Shown here in pieces: positions 47,973 to 57,291 of a stretch of 64,000 nucleotides of DNA (positions are counted from its first letter, which is position 1; the number at the start of each line of letters is the position of its first letter). The DNA lies in assembly GCA_029931535.1 (NCBI GenBank), contig JAQPZY010001250.1:1116001-1180000 (forward strand). The letters run 5' to 3'. The notes beneath the pieces were generated by a model that saw nothing but the letters and a program-made list of their open reading frames with translations, did not search any database and had not been told where the DNA came from. A program made the translations under genes and the position numbers. This stretch comes from Margaritifera margaritifera. Taxonomy: Eukaryota > Mollusca > Bivalvia > Unionida > Margaritiferidae.

Positions 47973-48242
47973 CTATTTAATTTTCAAACAATAATTGACA
48001 AACCAAATTGTATTGCTGTTATTGTCAACATAATTATAAAACGAGTTTAAGTCGATATAAAGATTACTTAAGACATGGTGTAGATTAATTTGGAAGTAAC
48101 CGAAAATACCTAATAAATCTCTTGATAATCTATTATTTTGTACAAACTTTGGTGCTAAATCTAAGCTGTCTACTTCATACAAATAAGCGGTAGAGAAAAT
48201 ACCAACTGCACGACCTTTGTATCCTACACTACTAAAATGCAA
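47973..48242 (-). other. Unassigned open frame at the edge of the Polinton region
   Basis: 89 codons, open from 48242 to 47973, with varied amino-acid composition (HFSSVGYKGRAVGIFSTAYL at the start). It is divergent from the first plus-strand Polinton-like gene, 14 bases away. It may be another decayed gene of the same element. I recognise no family. Confidence 0.25.
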
Positions 48243-48255
48243 CGGTATTCATTTT

Positions 48256-48716
48256 AGGTTGCAAAAGATCGACGAAATTAAGAACGATTTGGTTAGAAAG
48301 ATCGAACATTACAGAGGTGTTAGAAGTAACACAAAGAAAGGCTTACAATTTTAATTGGGTTGATTTTAGCATAACTACCTTTTCAGGTGTGATTGATGTA
48401 GTCGCTGCTGATTTAGGACTCTCGGGAATAGCTAAAGGACTTGTCAGTCCTCTGAATTTAGAGGGTTTTATGCCAATTTACTTCGATTTGTGGTTTAAGC
48501 TTTCAAGAAAAAGTGTATTTATACAACAAAGTTTTAAAACTCGAGGAGTTAGTGACCTCTGTCGTTAGTATACTCAACAGTATCGATGATACGTTGAGTA
48601 GGGTAATACGCGATAATGAAATCAATTATGAGAAATTTAATTTGATAGTTACTGAGTACACAGGGTACAAGGAGATAAAAATGCAGTCAGGAAAAAATAA
48701 GCAACACAGAAAGTGA
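48256..48716 (+). pseudogene. Polinton-associated hydrophobic/coiled-coil protein, frameshifted
   Basis: Read in three frames. First is KIDEIKNDLVRKIEHYRGV, a coiled-coil-like start. Next is a hydrophobic, Gly/Ser-containing middle with ITTFSGVIDVVAADLGLSG. Last is LEELVTSVVSILNSIDDTLS, then a segment with RDNEINYEKFNLIV, to the stop near 48716. From recall this layout (basic helix, glycine-rich hydrophobic helix, then a 'SKLNSI.D.ISKAL.D..IS.EEF..IL' helix) is that of an uncharacterised family often encoded in Maverick-type elements of cnidarians and molluscs. At least two frameshifts break it. Function is unknown. Confidence 0.5.
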
Positions 48717-48726
48717 AGATACTGAA

Positions 48727-49237
48727 GTGGCAGAAAATACCTTTTGGGAGGAGGGCAAAATACTGAAAGAGAATTTTGTTTTGAGATTCTTGCAGGAACA
48801 AGAAGTCTATAATTGTTTAAGAAATATACAAATTGAAAAGAAAAGCTTTGAAAGTTCTCCTATACAAATTTTAATCTATATTTTCATAGAAGGATCACCT
48901 GATAAGGAAATCTATTGTACCAATCTTATTGATGACATAAATGGTAAACTACCCATTTAATTGCAAAAAATATATTTTGTTGTGGCGATATCAATACTTC
49001 CGATAAACTGAAAATCAAAATATTTTACTATATCAACAACAAGAATGGAACAAGGACTGTTTTAATCCCAGATGTTTTCTATAACCTTGAAATGTACATA
49101 AAAACGTCAGTGATGGAATGCCAGTAAATAACGACAACGAAAAAAGTATTGATATCGGGTGCTTGAAACATACCTCTAAAGTTGTCGTCACTCCGAGCAC
49201 AGTGCACATAACCAACTTCAACTCTAGGACTCTGTAG
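48727..49237 (+). pseudogene. Unknown Polinton-region protein, frameshifted
   Basis: The frame 48727-48960 (MAENTFWEEGKILKENF at the start) is followed by two more frames that continue a coherent sequence: CCGDINTSDKLKIKIFYYIN, NGTRTVLIPDVFYNLEMYI, and then SKVVVTPSTVHITNFNSRT, ending in a stop near 49237. Total about 170 residues if it was one gene. It starts directly after the preceding gene, on the same strand, as in a compact viral-type genome. I do not recognise the family. Confidence 0.4.
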
Positions 49238-49547
49238 CTAGAGATCTATACAAATATCTACTAAGCTGAATGCAGTTTATTTTTGAAACCTAACAATTTT
49301 GACATTTTCCTCAGTCAAATCAATAACACCACAATTATTCTAATAGTTATCATTCATGTTTGAAAGAATCTCTGCATGTTATAAATGTTTCTCGTGTTTA
49401 CTTTATTTCATACATTTGTCAGTAATCATTAAAAGTAATTACAAAGAGGTGTCAAAAGCATTATCTCCATTAAATAAGAAAATGGAAAAGTAGTAGATTT
49501 TCACAATATGTCTGTAACATGTTTTTCACGTTAATTACGATATTACG

Positions 49548-50385
49548 ATGGGAAATATATCTTATAGAGGTCCTAGTGAAATTAGTTTTCAATACGTCGA
49601 GAAAAGAGATAAAAGATGTAACACTTTGCCAATCAATAAATGATGACTTCAACTTAAATAAGAATCGTATCCCAAATTCAGATAATTCAGTAAATCAAGA
49701 CAGCTTGTACAAGGAGGCGTTGATATACATATACGTAAGAGTTTGGCGGATACAGAGGACAGTAATTTGGAAGATATTAAAACAAGAGAGAACAAGTAGA
49801 CAATAAAATAGCAGCTATTGAACAAAGTGGTAGTAAAATATGAACATTTAAGAGTTGCAATAACAGATTGTCGACAACAGGAGGAAAAATTGTTTCAGCA
49901 GAGATTTAATATTATGTCTAATACTGTACAAACATTGCAAACTGTAAAAGAAGTGCAGATGAAATGCCCGATATTCACCAATATTTACACTGAACAGAGG
50001 AATAACTAAATGATAGATACATTAGAGAGTGACATGGATAAATTAAAGAAATATCTGGAAGACAATAACACTTTCAATCACAATTTGAACAATTATAGAA
50101 AGACTTAACTAGTGAAATTCAGATAAAACGATCAAGAAATTGACAAGCTAATGAATGATTTTAGCAATGGTATTACTAACTGGAATAATAAGATAACTGC
50201 TAACACTAATACTTTGTCAGACTTACTAAATAAGTATGATTTATCGGAGAGTAAATATGAAAGAAAGTACGATAAGCAATATTAGAACAACTTATAACTT
50301 GTCTACCGCTGATTTAAAGGATAAAATCAAAATGTTAAAGAACTAGACTTTACCAACTCTTGAAGATGAGCTTATTGCTGGAACA
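49548..50385 (+). pseudogene. Unknown Asn/Lys-rich coiled-coil protein, frameshifted
   Basis: Starts with MGNISYRGPSEISFQYVEK. Through at least five frame changes it reads as a long Asn-, Lys- and Gln-rich helical protein, for example CRQQEEKLFQQRFNIMSN, then IDTLESDMDKLKKYLEDNN, then NGITNWNNKITANTNTLSDL. Residues repeat with heptad-like spacing. It may be a fibre or structural protein of the element, but no family is recognised. It ends convergently with the DNA polymerase on the other strand. Confidence 0.4.
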
Positions 50386-50699
50386 ATAATATAATAGAGC
50401 AGAACAAAAACTGACACAAAAGAGTATGTTGACCGAGAACTATTTGATAATATTGGCGTAGTGTATAGGTACTAGCGATTTTAAACCTATTTTATCCTCT
50501 ATGCATTCTGTTGTGATGGTGATGAATCACATTCTTGTGGAATCAATTTTTCTGGAGCTGTAGACGTGTTCGTGTGTTCGTATCTATAAATCTGCTTTTT
50601 AGAATACATGCAAAACTTTTAACATCTTTCCATAACATTAGATTGTATTTTATGATTTTTATTTTGTCGTTGTTGTTGGCTTTTTTTTTTTTTTTGCTT

Positions 50700-51811
50700 T
50701 GTTTTGTTTACCCATTTAGTGTACTTGACATGCATGAATTGGCTAATGGCCCGTAAGTAAAGATTGTTTGTGTCTGACCTTGAAACTGACCTATCTTATT
50801 TTCCATAATCTCTAACTTTCCCTTAATCATTAATATATTAACCATGATTTGCTTTAGTGTAGCTGTGTAGTATCATGCTAATTAGTTCTCTAATTACAGG
50901 TTACATCATCAGAAATACACCACAGTCTGCAAGTAACTCTAATTCCACTTCACTCATTTTTAGACTCTCATCATGAGCTAATGTCTGTGCACTGTAATAC
51001 TGTGCAAGATCTCGTTTGTCATTATTCATTAGCTCTGAAACAATATTGCAAAACATTACAGTAGCTTTTTCACGTAGTGGTCATGCAGATCACCCGGTGA
51101 TTTCGATTTGACCTGTTTCGTGATACCTTTTACATTCTGCTAATCCCCTTTGTTATATCGAATTCTTGGAGACTGGAAACAAAATTCTCGATTTGTGGTA
51201 ACTTAGTTTCCTTGAACCTTTTAAAATCATTCACGTACTTGTACAGGTAAATGTGTTTTCTCCAATATTTGGGCTCCATGTTTTAAAAAATGCTTCATGT
51301 TTCCCGTGGATTTGTCCTCAGTGAGATTTTTTGCATGTTTTACCGATTTTTCCATGAATCTAAAATTATCTAGGAATCTGATTGTCATTTTTACAACAGC
51401 TTCTTTATCATCATTTTCAAATCTATAAAATCGTTTTGATAATTTTTTGGTATTATTGTGACTTTTTGATCTGGATCCTTTTTCACCAATATCTTGATAA
51501 CATATGTGAATCATAGTCTGACAAATTATAGATAAAGAGTGGTATATTCTTTGATGTCTATAATTCAAATTATGTTCTTTATGTGCAGGATTTCATTTTC
51601 ACTAATATGTCATATGTTGGTATAATTAAAATATTTCTTGTCTTCAATCGTGAATATCACTGTAGCAGTGTGTTTTGGTTTCAACTCTTCGTACAAAGTT
51701 TCTGTCATTTGTTGCTAATGCTAGATCTTTTCAATGCAAGTATCACCTCTGTAAACTATAGGCGTATAGTGTCTGTTAACTGATTTGATGTGCAGATAAA
51801 GACCTGATAGT
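50700..51811 (-). pseudogene. Polinton DNA polymerase B, downstream half (broken)
   Basis: Continues the polymerase interrupted at 58845. In order on the minus strand: VYRGDTCIEK (about 51770-51735), NLNYRHQ (about 51572), NLSDYDSHM (51527-51501), VTIIPKNYQNDFI, IRFLDNFRFM, then YVNDFKRFKETKLP (about 51235). Next are AQYYSAQTLAHDESLKMSEV and ELELLADCGVF (about 50990-50920), and finally SDTNNLYLRAISQ (50778-50740). The last corresponds to polymerase motif A, usually DxNNLYGWAMSQ. These are landmarks of the protein-primed family B polymerases of Polintons and adenoviruses. At least four frameshifts and several stops occur. Motifs B and C (the palm with YGDTDS) are absent, so the 3' end is deleted near a T-run at 50680. 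Confidence 0.75.
51807..51811. repeat. Target-site duplication ATAGT (left)
   Basis: Directly abuts the left LTR; identical to 58845-58849. Five bp is the usual length for Ty3/Gypsy integration. Confidence 0.95.
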
Positions 51812-53364
51812 TGTCACAGGATGAAGCCGGGTTGGGACTGGATTAGTGAAGACACCGAAAGCAACTGCGTTAATAAGATGTTTATTTATAAACGCAATTT
51901 AAAGATGAACAAATCTGACACCATTATAACAAAAAGATAAGGAAAATTATAAAGTTCCTAACATGGAACTATCAACAACAAGTAACTCAAAGAGAAAAAT
52001 CAAAGATGGATTTAACAAATGGAATTTTAAACAAACGTGAATAGCATCCTATCACCAATCGACAAATAAGAGTATATGATTTACACCCCAATATAAACAA
52101 GGTCTTATTAAGTACCAAGGGTGACCAAAGCATGTGATTTATGCACTTATCAATAGAATACTCATTTATCCATCAATCTGTTAACTCGTCAATTTATCAA
52201 TTTAACAAGCGATGTTGGAATATGAATTTATGAATCCGTCGTTCATATAACGATATTGAAATGGGGATGTATGAAATTATGAATATGTCGTTCATATAAC
52301 GATATTGAAATGGGGATGCATGAAATTATGAATCTATCACACATATAGCGATATTGAAATGGGAATGAATGTAATTTTGCACAGATAGCAATATTGAGAT
52401 AACAATCAAATGGAACACGCAATAAATATAACTATCGTGGCGTCCGTTTGACTACCAAGATGTATCTACGGTTCCACCCGCTCTAGTCCATGGTCAAGGA
52501 GCCACCACGCATGGTCCACCCCTCCCAGTCTGTTGAAGGGTCCCTCGAGAGCCTTCACATTAACACAGACCCGTTGATCGAGAAGCCTTGGTCCCTCGCA
52601 TCGAGAAAACCAGTACACTCTTCCGAAACAACGTCACCAGACACAGCGTACACGTCACACGAAACCACACAGAGTTCTGTGACTTCACACACCACCAAAC
52701 CATACACATGGAACAGCTAAAAGTATAACAACTAAACCGTGTAGTACATATGACACGGTTAGTACTTTTGTATTGATATATGTTGCGCATGCGCGCACAT
52801 GAATTACGCCTCGTTACACATTACATTAATCATTCAATGCATGCCGCGTATAATTAAATAATACCCGTCTGTTCAGTTACAACAAATAGCTAACTTGAAC
52901 CAGCCTATAGGATTTCTAATATCATGGCGTTGTATGACCTAGGTATTGACTCTCTGTAGAATTTAGAATAAATTCTAAAACATCAAATATATGAAACAAT
53001 TTTGTCATATAAAACGAATAGTGATAAAGAATACAATCTTAAATTTCACATACCTCTACAGCTGAAGTTTTGCTCCCGTAAAGAGGTAAGCTTTCTGACA
53101 AGACTCATCGTAGTGTAATTTGTTTATAGAGAATTCGCTCTATATGTACTCTAGCTGTGACAGATATGCGCAGCAGCTAGGCACGTGAGTTTTCACTGCA
53201 GGCAATTTGCACGTGCAGCATGGGGTGAATCGCGCTCAGTATTTCAAAATAACTAGAGCCGAAAAAAATAAACAACCCCCGAGTAACGCTCTAGTCGGAA
53301 ACGAAACCCGAATACATTTTTGATCACATATACATATTGATATAAACCATACAATTCCGTGACA
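51812..53364 (-). repeat. 3' LTR of the Gmr1-like element
   Basis: Same length as the other LTR, with differences by eye at 52985 (a/t), 53052 (a/g) and 53280 (c/a). It contains a 49-bp tandem repeat (about 52205-52400) and a 76-codon open frame on the opposite strand (52490-52720), both shared by the other LTR. Confidence 0.97.
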
Positions 53365-53367
53365 ATA

Positions 53368-53380
53368 CCTCCCCCCTTAA
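53368..53380 (-). other. Polypurine tract of the Gmr1-like element
   Basis: Minus-strand ttaaggggggagg, three bases before the start of the 3' LTR; primes plus-strand DNA synthesis in LTR retrotransposons. Confidence 0.85.
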
Positions 53381-53488
53381 AAAAAAAGTGGAAGCACTTT
53401 TAGAAAATCACGGAATTTTGCAAAAATACAAACTGAAACGTATTATTTACATTACCAGAATATCATGGTAGGAAAAAAAAACTGCAAA

Positions 53489-56104
53489 TCACACTCTGCT
53501 TAAATAATCGGCCCCTACATTTTCCGACCCTCTGATTGCTTCGATCCGGAAACGATATGGCTGCAGAGTCAATGCACAACGCATCAATCTTGCGTTGGCA
53601 ACTTTTGCCTTGTTCAAATATATGAGAGGCTGATGGTCCGTTTCAAGGACAAATTCCCTTCCGAAAAGGTACGTGTGGAATTTACCTACACCCCACACCA
53701 GTGCCAAGCACTCCTTTTCGATCACGGAGTAGTTTTGCTCCCTAGGCAGCAATTTCCTACTAGCATAAGCTATGGGTAACTTTACCCCGTCTTGCTCCTG
53801 TAGCAAACCTGCTCCTAAGCCCGTGTCGGATGCATCAGTTCTCAATATGAACGATCTATTTAATTCTGGCAACTTTAGGATCGGTGCACTGATCAATCTC
53901 GCCTTAAGGGCGTTAAAAGCTTTCTCTTGGCATAAACCCCAAGAAACTTTATTTGGCTGCCCTTTCCTAGTCAAATCCGTCAATGGACTAGCTATAGCGG
54001 CGAAATTTGGAACGAACTTCCTATAAAAACCTATCAATCCAAGAAACGATCGTATCTGTTTCTTGGTTTCTGGCCTAGGAGCGTCTTTAATCGCGTCAAT
54101 TTTATCAGGGTGGGGTTTTAACTGCCCTGACCCACTTACTAGATGGCCCAAGCATTCCAAGTTAGAATATGCTATGCTACACTTGGAGGGTCTCGCTGTG
54201 AGATTTGCCTTGCGGAGTCTGTCAAACAGATCGACTAATGCCCTAACATGCTCTTCCCAGGTATGTGTATATACTAGAATATCGTCGACAAAACTATCTA
54301 CGTTGTTCATGCCTTTCAACAATTTTCGCATAAGACGCACGCACGACGCACCGGCGTTAACCAAACCAAAAGGCATAACCTTAAACTGGAAAAGACCTTT
54401 AGGGGTCGCGAATGCCGTTAATACGCGAGCATTTTCAGCGATGGGCACCTGCCAATAACCTTTTGTTAGATCTAATTTAGAAATGTACTGGTGCCCTGCC
54501 AATTTTGAAAACAAGCCCTCCATGTCTGGCATCGGTTCAGCATCAAACACGGTGACTTTATTTAGTTGTCGAAAGTCTATACAAAATCGATTAGTTCCGT
54601 CTTTCTTTCTAACCAATACCACGGGGGAAGAATAGGGGGAGTTTGAGGGTTCAATCACTCCCAGGTCTAACATTTTACCTACTTCCTCATCGATTGTCTC
54701 CCGTGCGTTAAAGGGTATTGGATATCCCTTTATTCTGATTGGCTCCGAGGTATTCAAGTTTATTTCGTGCGTTATTAATCCAGTATTACCTGGTCGATCT
54801 GTAAATACGTCTGGGTACTTACTTAAAATTTCCCTGACTTGCTGACGCTGACCTTCAGGTAATTCCGGGCACACGCTGACCATATCTATTCCCTCATTTC
54901 CTACAACCATGGGGTACTCGAGGGGAATTTCTGTGTTGGGGTCACTCGACTCGTCTTCTATGACCGCAATACATACGACGTTCAAAACGCCCTTTTCAAC
55001 AGTTTTATGGCATAAATCACACGAACGACAGAATCGTGCTACGTCACTATTTACACCTGGCCAATAAAATTCTCTTAATACTTTGTCCGTCGTCCTTTTC
55101 CTACTCAAGTGACCTGCACTACCGAACTCGTGCGCTACTCTAAGTATACGGGACCTGAATTTCTGGGGGACGACCAGTTGGAAATACTTTCTACCATCCA
55201 ACGTGGTAAATTGCCTGTACATTAAACCTTCCCTACGTATAAATTTCAAACTTGCCCCGCCTTTACAATGTTTCGCGGTACCGGACACGATCCTCTCCGC
55301 GGTCGCGCTCAAGGACGCGTCATGGCCTTGCTCACGCGTAAATTCATCGCGCGAGATATCGGTCACGGCTTCCGGAAGTTTCAACGTACGTAGTGGCGTT
55401 TTCTCCGCCTGCGCCTGCGCCCTAGTTTCGGCCGTTTGTACAACGGGAAACCGGAAATCAGAGAGAGTTGGGAGTCTGGATCCCTCGACATTTCCGATAG
55501 TTAAGTCGTATATGGGATTTTCCATACACAGAGCTTCTACGGTTCCGGTCAGGAAAGGCGTCTCGATTTCTATTCTCGCGACGGGAACGCGATCAATTGT
55601 TTGATCTAATAACATGCACGGGGATTTCCAACCAAGCATTTGGTCATCCCTAACGAGACTCCGCTTTACTACGACGCCCGTGCACCCGGTATCGCGTAAG
55701 ACCGTGACTTCTTGACCGTTGGCGGTACCAGTAGCAGTCGGTACTCTCGCCTCGGGAAAAAGACAAGTGCCGATCGACTGAATAACATCACGACCGATCT
55801 GCGCACGCGCTGCGGATTCGTACACCGTATTCACGTTATTAGTCCCTGAATTATCACGCGGAAAATCATCGCGCTTACCGCCCCCTGACCATGCTCTGCT
55901 TTCGATAGCAACCGCGACCCTCTGGACAAACCCCTTCCTTTTCGGACAATCGGGCGTGATGTGACCCCATTCCTTACAGGTAAAACATTGTCTATCCCTA
56001 CGATTCGTACCCTTCCCAGATTGAAAGTTTCCACCTTTATGTGTACCAAGTTTCTCGGGTTCTCTGATCTTTTCCTTGGTTACCTCCCTTGTTATCCCTT
56101 GAGA
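53489..56104 (-). CDS. pol: Gmr1-like pol: zinc knuckle, protease, integrase zinc finger, RT, RNase H
   Basis: The frame is open from just after a TGA at 56105-56107 to the stop at 53489, overlapping gag by 68 nt in the +1 frame. It first encodes a CCHC knuckle (CFTCKEWGHITPDC, about 55980). Counting from the GTG at 55834 as residue 1, protease has DTG at 48-50. An integrase HHCC finger follows: H235, H242, C272, C275 (VAHEFGSAGH to SCDLC). RT spans about 366-565 with FRQLNKVT, catalytic D455 (LDLTKGYWQV), MPFGLVNAGA and FVDD (D517, D518). RNase H has D667, E708, D733 and D776, ending GADYLSRV. After CHKTVEKG (about 280) the sequence jumps to the pre-RT linker, so about 250-300 residues of integrase core are missing without breaking the frame. 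Protease, RT and RNase H look intact. Such a copy should need integrase in trans. Confidence 0.93.
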   Translation of the reverse strand, partial: SQGITREVTKEKIREPEKLGTHKGGNFQSGKGTNRRDRQCFTCKEWGHITPDCPKRKGFVQRVAVAIESRAWSGGGKRDDFPRDNSGTNNVNTVYESAARAQIGRDVIQSIGTCLFPEARVPTATGTANGQEVTVLRDTGCTGVVVKRSLVRDDQMLGWKSPCMLLDQTIDRVPVARIEIETPFLTGTVEALCMENPIYDLTIGNVEGSRLPTLSDFRFPVVQTAETRAQAQAEKTPLRTLKLPEAVTDISRDEFTREQGHDASLSATAERIVSGTAKHCKGGASLKFIRREGLMYRQFTTLDGRKYFQLVVPQKFRSRILRVAHEFGSAGHLSRKRTTDKVLREFYWPGVNSDVARFCRSCDLCHKTVEKGVLNVVCIAVIEDESSDPNTEIPLEYPMVVGNEGIDMVSVCPELPEGQRQQVREILSKYPDVFTDRPGNTGLITHEINLNTSEPIRIKGYPIPFNARETIDEEVGKMLDLGVIEPSNSPYSSPVVLVRKKDGTNRFCIDFRQLNKVTVFDAEPMPDMEGLFSKLAGHQYISKLDLTKGYWQVPIAENARVLTAFATPKGLFQFKVMPFGLVNAGASCVRLMRKLLKGMNNVDSFVDDILVYTHTWEEHVRALVDLFDRLRKANLTARPSKCSIAYSNLECLGHLVSGSGQLKPHPDKIDAIKDAPRPETKKQIRSFLGLIGFYRKFVPNFAAIASPLTDLTRKGQPNKVSWGLCQEKAFNALKARLISAPILKLPELNRSFILRTDASDTGLGAGLLQEQDGVKLPIAYASRKLLPREQNYSVIEKECLALVWGVGKFHTYLFGREFVLETDHQPLIYLNKAKVANARLMRCALTLQPYRFRIEAIRGSENVGADYLSRV

Positions 56105-56987
56105 TCACATTCTGGGTACCTCCCCGAGCTTCGGCGAAATAGTCTGCCTGAGTAGCCATATCTGAGATATTATTGAAAGGCTTTTCCCTCAGGAACAAGT
56201 ACAATTCCCTACCACAAGTGTTTAACAGCTGGTCCCTAAGTAGAAAATCGGTAAGACCCTCAAACGTTTTTTGGATCTTACCACATTCAACCCAACGCTG
56301 GAAATAATTCCCCGTCCTACTGGCGAACTGGGTGAATGTCTCGCCTTTCTCGGGTTTACTATATTTAAATTTTTTGCGGAACCCTTGTTCTGTCAACTCG
56401 TATCTCTTAAGGAGTGCCTCTCTTAACGCGTCATAGTTCAATGCCTCGTCCACGGGTAGACGCGAATACACATCTAGCGCTTTACCTTTAAGTAACGCGC
56501 TGAGATGGAGCGACCAATCATCTTTTTTCCACTTTTGGATGGTAGCATATCGCTCAAACCTATGTAAATAACTATCTAAGTTATCTTTGTCATCTTCAAA
56601 AGGGGGTAATTTAGGGCCTCTTAACTTTGATTCTTGTTGACCATCTTTCTTAGCCTCTAATAATTCAAATTTCCTTCTATGTTCTTTCTCCATATTCCTG
56701 TCTTCTAACTCAATGGCTTCTAACTTTGCTTGTTTTTCCCTCGCTAATTTTCTTTCCTCAAGGTCTCTTACCTGCTCTATTCTTTCCCTTTCTGCTTCCC
56801 TTTCCCAACCTATCCTTTCCTTCTCTGCCTGTTTCTCTAACTCTATCTTCTCCTTCTCAAATTCCATCTTCTCCTTTAATCTTTGATCCCTTTCATGAGC
56901 CTGCTCCTCCTGAACGAATTTTCTAAGGGCCTCCCCCTCATACCCAAACTGTTTGCCCAACTCCACTAGATCTTTAAGCGACGACAT
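56037..56987 (-). CDS. gag: Gmr1-like gag polyprotein, 316 residues
   Basis: The start is the ATG at 56987 (MSSLKDLVELGKQFGYEG). The frame is open 55 codons further upstream, but that part is hydrophobic and unlike gag, so the internal ATG is preferred. Residues about 25-115 are a highly charged Glu/Lys/Arg helix, probably coiled coil. A capsid-like region follows (PPFEDDKDNLDSYLHRFERY, then LLKGKALDVYSRL). The last part (about 190-290: ELTEQGFRKKFKYSKP, FEGLTDFLLRDQL) resembles the SCAN domain, which is thought to derive from Gmr1-like capsids. The zinc knuckle is not in this frame but in the overlapping pol frame. The protein would form the particle that packages the element RNA. Confidence 0.9.
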   Translation of the reverse strand: MSSLKDLVELGKQFGYEGEALRKFVQEEQAHERDQRLKEKMEFEKEKIELEKQAEKERIGWEREAERERIEQVRDLEERKLAREKQAKLEAIELEDRNMEKEHRRKFELLEAKKDGQQESKLRGPKLPPFEDDKDNLDSYLHRFERYATIQKWKKDDWSLHLSALLKGKALDVYSRLPVDEALNYDALREALLKRYELTEQGFRKKFKYSKPEKGETFTQFASRTGNYFQRWVECGKIQKTFEGLTDFLLRDQLLNTCGRELYLFLREKPFNNISDMATQADYFAEARGGTQNVISRDNKGGNQGKDQRTRETWYT

Positions 56988-57272
56988 GATAAATACTGTT
57001 GATAAGATCACCAATCCTAAGTGCACTATCATATAACACATACAATTTTTAGGACTACACGAACCAACCGTATATCCCTTCTCCAAATATATGCAATATG
57101 TATATATGACAAACAAATGGTAAATAAAACAAAATATGAGTGAGGTATTCACTCACCCGCCTGAATTAGTTCTTGTCAGGAAGGTCACAATCTGAAATAA
57201 ATAACTAAAAAAAAAACTTACCGGAGTCAAGACCTATGCAAACTAACGTCCGTGTTCCCACTAATCCAATGA

Positions 57273-57289
57273 CCCCACATCTGACACCA
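57273..57289 (-). other. Primer-binding site, tRNA-Leu type
   Basis: Minus-strand TGGTGTCAGATGTGGGG lies two bases inside the 5' LTR. Its complement ends ...CTGACACCA, the 3' end typical of tRNA-Leu with CCA. Confidence 0.85.
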
Positions 57290-57291
57290 TT

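Noticed and set aside
53772..55604. Plus-strand frames of 84-133 codons inside the Gypsy pol region
   Set aside because: Antisense shadows of the well-supported pol frame.
56987..57152. Upstream in-frame start extending gag by 55 residues
   Set aside because: The extension is hydrophobic and Cys/Tyr-rich, unlike gag. It lies in the leader between primer site and gag, and the ATG at 56987 starts a typical gag N-terminus.
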